Assembly (NCBI GenBank): GCA_964636405.1
Contig: CAZWSI010000019.1
Coordinates: 1-41,206, forward strand
From: CAZKGE01 sp964636405
GTDB taxonomy: Bacteria; Bacillota; Clostridia; Christensenellales; CAG-138
DNA: 41,206 nucleotides
Direction of reading: 5' to 3'
Translations under genes and position numbers: made by a program
The notes under the pieces: model-generated
Seen by the model: only the letters and a program-made list of their open reading frames with translations
The model's database searches: none
What the model was told of the DNA's origin: nothing
Part shown: positions 24,497-32,366 of the stretch, piece after piece
Position numbering within the stretch: the first letter of the stretch is position 1
Layout: each line of letters starts with the position of its first letter

Positions 24497-25537
24497 CTAG
24501 CCTTTGATGGTGTACGCGCCGTGCAAATCGGCGCCGCACAGTTCTGTGATGCCTTCGCGCGGCCAATTGGGAGTGAGCGCGGAAAACAGCTCCGCCGCCG
24601 CAGTCATGCCCAGTGAGCGGGCGTTGATATCCACGGCGAGCACCCGCTGGCGGCTGCCCTCCAGTAAAACGCTGTTATAGAAGGAGGCGACCAGAAGCGC
24701 CTCCGGCGCGCGAGGCCCGAGCTCGGGCAAGCGCGCAAGCACACGGCTGCAAATATAATCGTCCCCGCAGATCAGACCGTCGCAGCCCTGCGCAAGACAC
24801 GCGTCCACAGCCGCCTCTATCTCCCGCCGGCCGCCAAGGCCGTCAATTATACGGCAGCGCGCTTCCGGCAGCCCCGCTTCGGCAAGGCCCTCCAAAAAGC
24901 CGCGCAGCCGACTTTGATTGACAATATGCTTTGGGTTCCCGTACAGCAGCGCGGGGCGCGCGCAGCCGCGCGAAAGCGCCTTGACCGTCAACGCGCGGCA
25001 GGCCGCCGCGTGATCCGTGTCTACCTGACAAACCTGCGCGTCCTCTGAGCTGCCGATGAGCACAAAGGGTACGCCCGTTTCCTTTAAATACGCGACGCAG
25101 GGGTCGCGAAGGACGGAGCGCGTGAGCACAACGCCGTCCACCTTTTTGTTCACGATCATGCGCCGCAGGGAGGCGATTTCGTTTTCCCGCACGCTGGTGA
25201 CAATCACATCATAATCACATGCCTGCGCGATTTCGCACACGCCCATGAGCGCGTTTTGAAAAAAAGGAATTTCCGAAAGAAAGGAATCCGAAGGAAGCAC
25301 GACCCCGATATTGAAGGTTTGACTCTTTGCGAGGCCCTTGGCGATCATATTGGGCCGGTACTCGTGCTGCTCGATATATTGCAGCACACGGTCGCGCGTT
25401 TCCTTGCCTATGCGGCCCTTGCCCGATATGGCGCGCGAAACCGTGGATTTGGCGAGAACCAGCTCCCTTGCCACATCCTCCAATTGCAGATAGCGTCTCT
25501 CGTCCGAAAGCCCGCTTTTTGCACTGCGCTCCGGCAT
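24497..25537 (-). CDS. LacI-family transcriptional regulator (galactan locus, first gene)
   Basis: A 346-residue LacI/GalR-type repressor. The DNA-binding domain is LQLEDVARELVLAKSTVSRA followed by the ISGKGRIG turn and hinge YRPNMIAKGLAKS. The sensor domain shows NIGVVLPSDSFLSEIPFF and DGLICGDDYICSRVLARLP. The start is the ATG at 25537. It is the first gene of the minus-strand run through the unknown 609-residue protein, with a promoter carrying a dyad, so it probably represses itself and its neighbours. Confidence 0.92.
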   Translation of the reverse strand: MPERSAKSGLSDERRYLQLEDVARELVLAKSTVSRAISGKGRIGKETRDRVLQYIEQHEYRPNMIAKGLAKSQTFNIGVVLPSDSFLSEIPFFQNALMGVCEIAQACDYDVIVTSVRENEIASLRRMIVNKKVDGVVLTRSVLRDPCVAYLKETGVPFVLIGSSEDAQVCQVDTDHAAACRALTVKALSRGCARPALLYGNPKHIVNQSRLRGFLEGLAEAGLPEARCRIIDGLGGRREIEAAVDACLAQGCDGLICGDDYICSRVLARLPELGPRAPEALLVASFYNSVLLEGSRQRVLAVDINARSLGMTAAAELFSALTPNWPREGITELCGADLHGAYTIKG

Positions 25538-25843
25538 GCCTTGTTCTCCCTCATGCTTGTTCGTGTGTAAAACGCCCGTATCGCCCATTGCGCAACCGCT
25601 TGCGCACATTTATGCTATCACAGCCGTTCTCGCGCGTCAATCGTTTTTTTTAAGAAAAAGAAATAAAATAACCGTCGCTCCTATTCCCGTATTTTTTCCT
25701 CTCGCGACCGGCGGTTTCCGCGCGTGGCGCCGTCCTTTCAATCGGTCATAGCAAATTTCCCGCACAAATGATATACTGCTTGCCAGAGGCGGCGCGCGCG
25801 GACGCGCACAAAGCCGTACGTGTGCAAGAAGAAGGATTGCGTC
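25538..25843. other. Divergent intergenic region
   Basis: A 306-bp region between the LacI gene (minus) and the isomerase (plus). It contains the LacI promoter and operator, a poly-T stretch near 25645-25655 and a possible weak plus-strand promoter (TATACT near 25770). The one operator could serve both directions. Confidence 0.4.
25589..25640 (-). promoter_or_regulatory. Promoter and inverted-repeat operator of the second LacI gene
   Basis: Minus strand TTGACG (25635-25640), 17-bp spacer, TAGCAT (25612-25617). Just downstream of the -10 lies the inverted repeat TGCGCAA-CCGC-TTGCGCA (25589-25606) with a central CG, as LacI-family operators have. Binding there would block transcription of the regulator itself. 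Confidence 0.6.
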
Positions 25844-26677
25844 ATGCAGCTTGGCATTTCGACCGCAAGCTATTTTAACCGGCTCCATGTGGAGGACGCG
25901 CTCGACAATATCGCGGCCCACGGCGTATCCCTGTGCGAGGTCTTCTTAAATTCCTTTTGCGAATACAGCGAAGCGTTTGAGGACGTGCTGGCAGCGCGCG
26001 TGAAGGCAAACGGCCTAAGCGTTTACAGCGTGCACCCCATGAGCACGCAGTTTGAGCCGCAGCTTTTTTCCCTGCTAGACCGGCAGCGCGCGGACGCGCG
26101 GCAATACTTCGAGCGCGTGCTTCAGCTTGCAAAAAGACTTGGCGCACGCTGCTATGTGATGCACGGCCCCGTACGCCTTGCGGGCGCCGCGAAGAACATC
26201 CAGCTCGACCGCATAGCGCCCATTTTCAGCGAGCTATCTGACTGCGCGGCGGGCTACGGCGTCACCCTCGCGCTGGAAAACGTGAGCTATTGCCTGTTTA
26301 ACCACCCCTCGTTTTGCGACGACATGCGCGCGCGCATCGGCGACAAGCTGAAATATACGCTCGACGTAAAGCAGGCCGTGCGCAGCGGCTTCGAGCCGGC
26401 TGACTTCGCGGCGGCCATGGGCCGTGACGCGGTCAATTTCCATCTCTGCGACGCGGCTTTCTCTGCCGGCGGCGCTTTTACGCTCAAAATGCCGCCCCTG
26501 GGCAACGCGGACTTTGCGGGCATTGCCAGGCGGTTGCTGGATTGCGGCTATCAAGGCCCCGCCTTTGTGGAGGTGTACAGCGACATGTACGCGTCGCTTC
26601 CGGCCCTGTACGAAAGCTCCGACGCGCTTGCGGACATACTCGGCGCTACGGCGCGTATTTGCCCAGCAGCGCGCTGA
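25844..26677 (+). CDS. Sugar phosphate isomerase/epimerase (xylose-isomerase-like TIM barrel)
   Basis: A 277-residue AP-endonuclease/xylose-isomerase-like barrel. Family features are QLGISTASYF at the N-terminus, the His residues in YSVHPMST and VMHGPVRL, the metal-site Glu in TLALENVSYC, and FVEVYSDMYAS near the end. The start at 25844 follows AGAAGGA. It is divergent from the LacI gene and shares its control region, so it may convert a sugar or sugar acid within this locus. The exact substrate cannot be read. Confidence 0.85.
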   Translation: MQLGISTASYFNRLHVEDALDNIAAHGVSLCEVFLNSFCEYSEAFEDVLAARVKANGLSVYSVHPMSTQFEPQLFSLLDRQRADARQYFERVLQLAKRLGARCYVMHGPVRLAGAAKNIQLDRIAPIFSELSDCAAGYGVTLALENVSYCLFNHPSFCDDMRARIGDKLKYTLDVKQAVRSGFEPADFAAAMGRDAVNFHLCDAAFSAGGAFTLKMPPLGNADFAGIARRLLDCGYQGPAFVEVYSDMYASLPALYESSDALADILGATARICPAAR

Positions 26678-27125
26678 CCCAATCCTGCGGCGGAGCCTCG
26701 ATCAGGCTGTACGGCTCCATCAGCGTGCCGTCGTCCGGCAAAAGATAGACGTACGGCCCGTCCCGGCTCCCGCCTTCCGGCACGCGCACGTGGAAGATCG
26801 CGCAGGGATAATACCCTTCGCAATAGATCAGCAGCGTGATTTCGCCCCAGCCGGCTGGCAGCAGCGCGTCCAGGCCCGCGTTGCGGCAAACGCTTAGGGT
26901 AAGCGTGCCCGTGCTGCCGTTTTTCCCCGTCTTTACGCTCTTATCGTATTCCGGCACAACCACGGAAGCGTTTTTTAGCGCCGCGCCCGTCAGCGCGTCG
27001 TAAACGCGCACGGTCATCGTGCCCGTTTCCAGCTCGCTTTCCCGCGCGCGCTTAATGAGCACCGCGCCCGCAAGGCCCGCCGCCATCAAAAAACAACTCA
27101 GAATCAACGCCCATCGCCCGCTCAT
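26646..27125 (-). CDS. Membrane-anchored protein with a carboxypeptidase-regulatory-like domain
   Basis: A 159-residue protein. One hydrophobic segment (WALILSCFLMAAGLAGAVLI) anchors it and the rest would be outside. The segment MTVRVYDALTGAALKNASVV, then TGKNGSTGTLTLSV, has the pattern of a CarboxypepD regulatory-like (transthyretin-like) beta domain. The function is unknown. Its 3' end overlaps the convergent isomerase gene by 32 bp. Confidence 0.6.
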   Translation of the reverse strand: MSGRWALILSCFLMAAGLAGAVLIKRARESELETGTMTVRVYDALTGAALKNASVVVPEYDKSVKTGKNGSTGTLTLSVCRNAGLDALLPAGWGEITLLIYCEGYYPCAIFHVRVPEGGSRDGPYVYLLPDDGTLMEPYSLIEAPPQDWVSALLGKYAP

Positions 27126-27166
27126 AAAGCAGTATATGCCGGGTCTGTACTTTTCTTTTCCCGCTA

Positions 27167-27175
27167 TGGTATAAT
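27167..27175 (+). promoter_or_regulatory. Extended -10 promoter of pgi
   Basis: TGGTATAAT matches an extended -10 element (TGnTATAAT), with a weak -35. The pgi start codon lies about 48 bp downstream. Confidence 0.6.
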
Positions 27176-27222
27176 TCTAACGTTTGATAGCTTTAGAACT
27201 AGCGAAATTTGGAGGGTTTCTT

Positions 27223-28647
27223 ATGGCCGATTATTTAAACGCCGACTGGCGTGAAAGCATGCGAATTGCCTACGATTTTTCCAATATGATGGAGGCTTCC
27301 CTCGGTGCGCGCGGAATCAGCGAGCGTGAAATCGACGCGCTTGCTCCGCGGCTTGACGCGGCCTTTGCTTCGCTCGAGCAAAAGCGCGGCTCCATGCGCT
27401 GGCGCGCCCTGCCCTTTGAGCAAGGCGAGGTCGTGCGCGATATTGAGCTGGCGGCGGCGGGCATTCGGGAAACGTTCGAGAGCTTTGTCGTGCTCGGCAT
27501 CGGCGGGAGCGCGCTTGGGCCCATCGCCGTCCAACAGGCGCTGAATCATCAGCATTATAACGAGCTCCCGCGCGAAAAGCGCGGCGGCCCGAGGCTCTAT
27601 GTGGAGGACAATATCGATCCTGAGCGCATGAAAGCGCTCCTGGACGTGATCGACGTGAAGAAGACCATGTTCAACGTCATCTCCAAATCCGGCGGCACCT
27701 CGGAAACCATGTCGCAGCTTTTGATCGTATCCAAGCTCCTGCACGACGCGCTGGGCGAGGATATTTCCACGCATTTGATCGCCACGACCGACGCGGAAAA
27801 GGGGCACCTGCTCAAGATTGCACGGCAGGAAAAACTGAAGTGCTTTGTTATCCCCGAGGGTGTGGGCGGGCGCTTTTCCGAGCTGTGCCCGGTGGGGCTG
27901 CTCGCCGCCGCCGTGTGCGGGATCGATATCCGCGCGCTGCTCGCGGGCGCCGCCTATATGGACGCGCTTTGCAGCAAGCCGAACGTATGGGAAAACCCCG
28001 CCGCCATGATGGCCGCGCTTTCGGTGCTCGCCATGGATAAGGGCGTCAACGTCAGCGTGCTCATGCCCTACGCGGATTCGCTGAAATACATCTCCGACTG
28101 GTATGCCCAGCTCTGGGCGGAATCGCTGGGCAAGCGCGTCAATCTGGCCGGAGAAACCGTGCACACGGGCCAAACGCCCGTCAAGGCGCTGGGCGTGACC
28201 GACCAGCACTCGCAGGTGCAGCTTTACACCGAGGGGCCGTTTGACCGCATGGTGACCTTCCTGCGGGTCAATCGCTATCGCGTGACGACTGACATCCCGC
28301 ACGGCTATCAAAGCGTGCCGGACGTGGCGTTTTTAGGCGGCCACACGCACAATGAGCTGATCGCTGCCGAGGAAGCCGCGACGGAATACGCCCTCATGCA
28401 AAGCGGGCATCTTGGGCAAAGTCTTACGCTGCCCGAGGTAAACGCCTTTACCGTGGGCGAGCTGTTGTATCTTTTTGAAATGGCCACGGCGTTTGCTGGC
28501 GAGCTGCTCGCCATCAACGCCTTTGATCAGCCCGGCGTGGAGGCGGGCAAGATCGCGGCCTTCGCGCTGCTGGGCAAGCCCGGCTATGAAGAAAAGCGCC
28601 GCGAGCTGACAAGCCGCCCGCCGCGCAACCCGAAATACGGTATCTGA
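27223..28647 (+). CDS. pgi: Glucose-6-phosphate isomerase
   Basis: The glycolytic isomerase of glucose-6-phosphate and fructose-6-phosphate, 474 residues. Signatures seen are FVVLGIGGSALGPIAVQQAL, the phosphate-binding VISKSGGTSETMSQLL, and the catalytic Glu region YAQLWAESLGKRVN. The start is the ATG at 27223 with GGAGGG upstream; earlier in-frame codons belong to the promoter region. It is transcribed with the GNAT gene that starts 2 bp after its stop. Confidence 0.96.
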   Translation: MADYLNADWRESMRIAYDFSNMMEASLGARGISEREIDALAPRLDAAFASLEQKRGSMRWRALPFEQGEVVRDIELAAAGIRETFESFVVLGIGGSALGPIAVQQALNHQHYNELPREKRGGPRLYVEDNIDPERMKALLDVIDVKKTMFNVISKSGGTSETMSQLLIVSKLLHDALGEDISTHLIATTDAEKGHLLKIARQEKLKCFVIPEGVGGRFSELCPVGLLAAAVCGIDIRALLAGAAYMDALCSKPNVWENPAAMMAALSVLAMDKGVNVSVLMPYADSLKYISDWYAQLWAESLGKRVNLAGETVHTGQTPVKALGVTDQHSQVQLYTEGPFDRMVTFLRVNRYRVTTDIPHGYQSVPDVAFLGGHTHNELIAAEEAATEYALMQSGHLGQSLTLPEVNAFTVGELLYLFEMATAFAGELLAINAFDQPGVEAGKIAAFALLGKPGYEEKRRELTSRPPRNPKYGI

Positions 28648-28649
28648 GC

Positions 28650-29663
28650 ATGGAAGAGCTTCGCAGGCATACGGCGGATGATCTTCCCGCGGTGCGCGCG
28701 CTGTGGCAGGCGCGCTTTCACGATTCGGACGCGTTTCTCGACTGGCTTTTTTCGGAGCGCTATTTGCCGTCTTATTCCGTATGCCTGACGGTTGACGGCG
28801 CGCTTGCTTCCTCCGCGCTGGGGTATCCCATGCTGCTGCGCGTGCGCGGCAAGCGCGTCCCCGGGCTCATGATCAGCGGCGTATCCACGGCGGAGGGCTT
28901 TGAGCATCGAGGCTACATGCGCCGGGTGATGACCGCCATGATGGAGCTGTGCAGGGCCGATGGTTTGCTGCTCGCCTTCCATAAGCCCGTAAATCTTGCG
29001 GTTTACACGTCCCTGGGGCATTTGCCCTGCGCGGACGCGCGCCGCGCTGTTTTGCGCGGCCCCCTCTCCCCCGCCTTCCCCGCCGCCTGCTCGGACGCGC
29101 CGGATATCCGGCTTATGACCGACTGCTATGCGGCCTCCACCGCGCGCTACAGCGGGTGCGTGCTTCGCTCGGCGGACGATATGGCGCTCAAGTGGCGCGA
29201 TTATGCCTCCGACGGCGCGCGCTGCCTGCCGCTTGCAGTTAACGGCGCATATGCGGGCTATGCGGTTTTGCAGCCGGGGGAAGACGGCTGGGATTGCCCG
29301 GAGCTTCTCGCGCGAAGCCCGGCGGACTATGCGGCTCTCCTTTCGTTGCTGCCCGGCGGCACGTTTGTAAAGCTCCCGCCGGACGCTTCCGAGCTAGGCG
29401 AGACCTTTGCCGAAAGCGTCATGGGCGCGGCGGATATCCGTGCGCTGCTGGCCCTGCTCTGCGACCGCGAGGACGCGGTTTTCGCGGTGTCCGACCCAAT
29501 CGTCGCGGAAAACAACGGCGTGTTTGACGGCACGGGCAAGCCCACGGACCGAAAGGCGGCTTATACCCTTTCCGCTGGCGCGCTTATGCAGCATCTGAGC
29601 GGTTACCTTCCGCTTGAAGGCCTGCTGGAAAAAGAAACCTGTTACTGCGTGGATGAATACTAG
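28650..29663 (+). CDS. GNAT-family N-acetyltransferase (Eis-like layout)
   Basis: A 337-residue protein. The N-terminal part has a GNAT acetyl-CoA fold: LRRHTADDLPAVRALWQARF at the start and GVSTAEGFEHRGYMRRVMTA, which carries the R/Q-x-x-G-x-G/A-type pyrophosphate loop in a modified form. A second domain with a further C-terminal SCP-like part follows, as in Eis-like enzymes. The substrate is unknown. It starts 2 bp after pgi, so it is in the same operon. Confidence 0.75.
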   Translation: MEELRRHTADDLPAVRALWQARFHDSDAFLDWLFSERYLPSYSVCLTVDGALASSALGYPMLLRVRGKRVPGLMISGVSTAEGFEHRGYMRRVMTAMMELCRADGLLLAFHKPVNLAVYTSLGHLPCADARRAVLRGPLSPAFPAACSDAPDIRLMTDCYAASTARYSGCVLRSADDMALKWRDYASDGARCLPLAVNGAYAGYAVLQPGEDGWDCPELLARSPADYAALLSLLPGGTFVKLPPDASELGETFAESVMGAADIRALLALLCDREDAVFAVSDPIVAENNGVFDGTGKPTDRKAAYTLSAGALMQHLSGYLPLEGLLEKETCYCVDEY

Positions 29664-29685
29664 CGTGAAGGAGACGCGGAGCCAT

Positions 29686-30504
29686 ATGGATACGACGGAA
29701 ACCGTTAAGGCATATTACGACGCGAACGCGCAAGCCGAATGGGAGCGTTTGGAGCGGCATCCCTTCGAATTTGAACTGAACCGCCGCTTTATGGACCGCT
29801 ACATCAAGCCCGGCGACCGTGTGCTGGATATCGGCGGCGGGCCTGGGCGCTACGCGCTTTACTATGCGGAGCGGGGCTGCGAGGTAACGCTCGTCGATCT
29901 TTCCGACGGGAACATCGAGCTGGCGAGGCAGCTTGCCGCCGCACGCGGCCTGACCCTCGACGCGCGCGTGCGCGACGTGCTGGAGCTGGACGCGCTTCTT
30001 CTTGGGCAATATGACCATGTGCTGCTGATGGGCCCGCTTTATCATCTGCTGGAGGAAACGGAGCGCATATCTGCCGTTAACGCGGCGCTTCGTCGTCTTG
30101 CGCCCGGCGGCATGCTGTACGCCAGCTTCATCGCCATCGGCGCAGCGCTGCTCTACGAAGCCCGCGAATGCCCGGAGCAGCTTTTGAATGACGCGACGGA
30201 AACGGATCTGCTCGAGCGTTTTGTGCGGGACGAAAGCTATGCTGGCCCCGCTTTTACGCAGGCGCATTTTGTTCAGCCGCGTGAGGTCTTGCCCTTTATG
30301 GCGCGCTTTCCGCTGGAAAAGCTGCATTTTTTCGGCAGCGAATGCATGCTCGCGCCCTATGAAAAGCAGCTTGCGGCGCTGTCCGCAGCCGACATGCGGG
30401 TGTGGTATGATTTTGCGGAACGGATATGTGAAAAGGAATCGCTTCTTGCCACCACCGAACACTTGCTTTACATCGGACGAAGCCGCATCCAGGCGGCCAA
30501 ATAG
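29686..30504 (+). CDS. Class I SAM-dependent methyltransferase
   Basis: A 272-residue methyltransferase. Motif I is VLDIGGGPGRYALYYAERGC, binding SAM. CEVTLVDLSDGNIELARQLA is the ribose-binding strand and YDHVLLMGPLYHLLEETER motif IV. The target is unknown. The start at 29686 follows GGAG; it is 23 bp after the GNAT gene, closing the pgi operon. Confidence 0.88.
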   Translation: MDTTETVKAYYDANAQAEWERLERHPFEFELNRRFMDRYIKPGDRVLDIGGGPGRYALYYAERGCEVTLVDLSDGNIELARQLAAARGLTLDARVRDVLELDALLLGQYDHVLLMGPLYHLLEETERISAVNAALRRLAPGGMLYASFIAIGAALLYEARECPEQLLNDATETDLLERFVRDESYAGPAFTQAHFVQPREVLPFMARFPLEKLHFFGSECMLAPYEKQLAALSAADMRVWYDFAERICEKESLLATTEHLLYIGRSRIQAAK

Positions 30505-30717
30505 CCGTTCTAAACGTCAAAGCAGGGGCGCGCCCCGCCGCGAAAGCCGCTCTTGTATTGGCTTTCCCCGCCCCGGCGCGCGGCATGCCTGGGGCAGGCG
30601 ATCACAAGCACGAACAGCGTATTTGCGCGGGAAAGCGCGGGCATGAGCAGCGAACTTTGGCACGGAAGCGCAGGCACGGAATACGTGTTTTGAAAGCATC
30701 GAAAGCGTGTTTTGGCG

Positions 30718-30746
30718 TTGACAGATCAGCTTGAATTTGCTATACT
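30718..30746 (+). promoter_or_regulatory. Near-consensus promoter of the tRNA-Ser pair
   Basis: TTGACA (30718-30723), exact 17-bp spacer, TATACT (30741-30746). The first tRNA begins 18 bases after the -10 box. Confidence 0.85.
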
Positions 30747-30763
30747 CTCATCGTTGTTCTCTG

Positions 30764-30851
30764 GGAGATGTGTCCGAGTGGTTTAAGGTGACTGACTTGA
30801 AATCAGTTGTGCCGCAAGGCACCGTGGGTTCAAATCCTACCATCTCCGCCA
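30764..30851 (+). tRNA. tRNA-Ser (anticodon TGA)
   Basis: An 88-base tRNA with a long variable arm. Acceptor stem GGAGATG/CATCTCC, anticodon stem ACTGA/TCAGT with loop CTTGAAA (anticodon TGA), T-arm containing GGTTCAAATCC, and an encoded CCA at 30849-30851. Confidence 0.95.
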
Positions 30852-30861
30852 AGCTGAATAC

Positions 30862-30954
30862 GGAGAAGTACCCAAGTGGCTGTAAGGGGCTCCCCTGCTA
30901 AGGGAGTAGGCTGGGGTAACCGGTGCGTGGGTTCAAATCCCACCTTCTCCGCCA
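30862..30954 (+). tRNA. tRNA-Ser (anticodon GCT)
   Basis: A 93-base tRNA with a long variable arm. Acceptor stem GGAGAAG/CTTCTCC, anticodon stem CTCCC/GGGAG with loop CTGCTAA (anticodon GCT), T-arm GGGTTCAAATCCC, and encoded CCA at 30952-30954. The prophage begins shortly after its 3' end, so this gene may be the attachment site. Confidence 0.95.
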
Positions 30955-30955
30955 A

Positions 30956-30983
30956 AAGCTCGAAACCGCGATGTTTCGGGCTT
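30956..30983 (+). terminator. Terminator after the tRNA-Ser pair
   Basis: Stem AAGCTCGAAAC...GTTTCGGGCTT followed by TTTT on the plus strand. Confidence 0.75.
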
Positions 30984-31127
30984 TTTTCTTACCCTCTCGC
31001 CATTCAAAATGCCTCCGTAGCCGTATCAATACGATTCTTACGGGAGAAAAATACTTTGCCTATGACGTACAGCGTGACGTACAAATAAACGCTCCTGCGC
31101 GATCCTGCGCGGTCGTCGAAATGTGCG

Positions 31128-31556
31128 CTATGCGTCGATGTCCACGCTGCCCTCTTTGAGCCGCTTCAACCACGCGTCGCCCGCGCCGATGATGAGCGTC
31201 GTCACATCAACCGCTGCCGCCGTCAGCAGGGCTATGGTCGGCTTGCTCAACTTCGCCATGGTCTTTTCTGTTAATGTGTTTTTGAGCATGTCGATCTCGT
31301 CCTCCGTCAGCTTGCCGTCCGCTGTCGATTCTTTGAGGTCGTCAACGATAGCCTGCTGCAACTCCTCGACCGTCTGCTTCGCCATCGCGATAACCTGCTG
31401 CTGCGCGGCGTTGATGTTTGCAAGCTCGATCGTCTGATTCCCGAGCTTGTACTTTTTGTTTAGCATGACCGTCAACCATGCGCCGAACACGCCGATCAAT
31501 GTCATGAGCAACATCGCCATGACCTGCGCGCCTGCCTCAATCAAAATTCCGTTCAT
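31128..31556 (-). CDS. Phage holin, LLH family
   Basis: A 142-residue protein with an N-terminal membrane segment (AGAQVMAMLLMTLIGVFGAWL), a long helical middle (QQQVIAMAKQTVEELQQAI) and a C-terminal hydrophobic stretch (TIALLTAAAVDVTTLIIGAG). This matches the LLH family of Bacillota phage holins, which open the membrane for the endolysin. No endolysin gene follows it, although one would be expected here. It overlaps the upstream gene by 20 bp. Confidence 0.75.
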   Translation of the reverse strand: MNGILIEAGAQVMAMLLMTLIGVFGAWLTVMLNKKYKLGNQTIELANINAAQQQVIAMAKQTVEELQQAIVDDLKESTADGKLTEDEIDMLKNTLTEKTMAKLSKPTIALLTAAAVDVTTLIIGAGDAWLKRLKEGSVDIDA

Positions 31557-31890
31557 TTTTTGTTCCTGCCTTTCTGTGTTGTTTTGGGTATACCACCGTC
31601 AATTCGCGCACGTCGTCCATGAGCGCGTCGAGATCGCCGTTTCCGTGTAACTGCGAATGGTAACATGCGTGCGCCGCGTTCAGATACTTCAACTGATCGT
31701 ATCGTATCTCGCCCGCCTCGATATACTTCATTCCGAGGTATTCGATCTTGTCCTGCAACAGCAGTCGGAGCCCGACTTTCATCGGATTGTTTTTCCCGAC
31801 CCTGTTCAATACCGCCGTGACGATCGCCGTCGCGCTGCCGCTCCCGATCAATGCCACAAGCAAAGTGATAATCAATGTTTTGTTGTCCAT
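31537..31890 (-). CDS. Small prophage membrane-anchored protein
   Basis: A 117-residue protein with an N-terminal membrane helix (LIITLLVALIGSGSATAIVT) and a soluble helical rest with YLNAAHACYHSQLHGNGDLD. Such proteins precede holins in many Bacillota siphophages; the function is unknown. It starts 9 bp after the RT-like stub ends. Confidence 0.65.
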   Translation of the reverse strand: MDNKTLIITLLVALIGSGSATAIVTAVLNRVGKNNPMKVGLRLLLQDKIEYLGMKYIEAGEIRYDQLKYLNAAHACYHSQLHGNGDLDALMDDVRELTVVYPKQHRKAGTKNERNFD

Positions 31891-31899
31891 GCTCCACCC

Positions 31900-32031
31900 T
31901 CAACCGACCGCCTCGTCAGAATCGCATGTAACGTCGTCGGCCTCCGTAATTTTCGCCATCTCCGCCTCCGCTGCCGTGCAGTTCTCGACGGAGACGACGC
32001 GCTCATATAAAAACCCGATTCTTTTCGGCAT
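31900..32031 (-). pseudogene. 43-codon stub with the N-terminus of a DGR/phage reverse transcriptase
   Basis: A short frame behind a good site (AAAGAGG, 6 bases). It begins MPKRIGFLYERVVSVENC, which from memory matches the conserved first residues of reverse transcriptases found next to tail-fibre genes in Bacillota prophages. After AAEAEMAK the frame leaves the family and ends ITEADDVTCDSDEAVG. No palm motif (YxDD-type) or any other RT domain is visible on either strand, so the core of the gene is absent. It lies in the position where a diversity-generating retroelement keeps its RT, just after the second repeat copy. It could also be a small unrelated protein. Confidence 0.5.
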
Positions 32032-32366
32032 GAATTACCTCTTTCGCCGTATGGACGTTCGAGAATGAACCTACTAGCCCATTTCCTAACCCGTTTCCGG
32101 GGGCTTAATTTTCGCCGAGTGGCGAGGCTGATATTTGCCGATGTTTGATGTGTCAACATCGAAAGAGGGGCACCGCCGCGTAGTCCCAGTACGAGTTCGA
32201 AGCCGAATCGCCCCAAGACCCGTAGAAACGACCCGCGTAAGAACCGCGGCTCGCAAAGCCGCCCGCGATCAGGCAGCCCGCACAGACGCGGCGAACGCAA
32301 ATATCAGCCTATATGTGAGACAAAAGCATTACTGCGAGGGGGATCGCGCCCCCTCGCGCACCCCCA
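32032..32366 (-). other. Region between the receptor-binding gene and the RT stub
   Basis: A 335-bp stretch without an intact gene. It contains a second copy of the 3' end of the receptor-binding gene (32168-32268), the likely ribosome site of the RT stub and a short AT-rich spacer. In a diversity-generating retroelement this is where the template repeat and accessory gene lie; no accessory (Avd-like) gene is seen. Confidence 0.5.
32168..32268 (-). repeat. Second copy of the receptor-binding 3' end (template-repeat position)
   Basis: Identical over 101 bp to 32385-32485. One mismatch just outside (32167 against 32384) precedes a few more shared bases. On the coding strand it can be read in the same frame as the tail protein, ending a few residues later in a stop. 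It contains only about nine adenines in 101 bases, few for a template repeat. Confidence 0.9.

Noticed and set aside
30525..30536. Palindrome GGGGCGCGCCCC after the methyltransferase gene
   Set aside because: No U-run follows, so it is not a convincing terminator, and GC-rich palindromes are expected by chance in this genome.
30876..31088. 70-codon plus-strand frame over tRNA-Ser(GCT)
   Set aside because: Its first part is a translation of the tRNA itself and the rest shows no family pattern; it is a false frame.
31872..32300. 142-codon minus-strand frame over the second repeat copy
   Set aside because: It reads the repeat in the wrong frame compared with the tail protein and overlaps the RT-like stub; Arg-rich composition marks it as a shadow.
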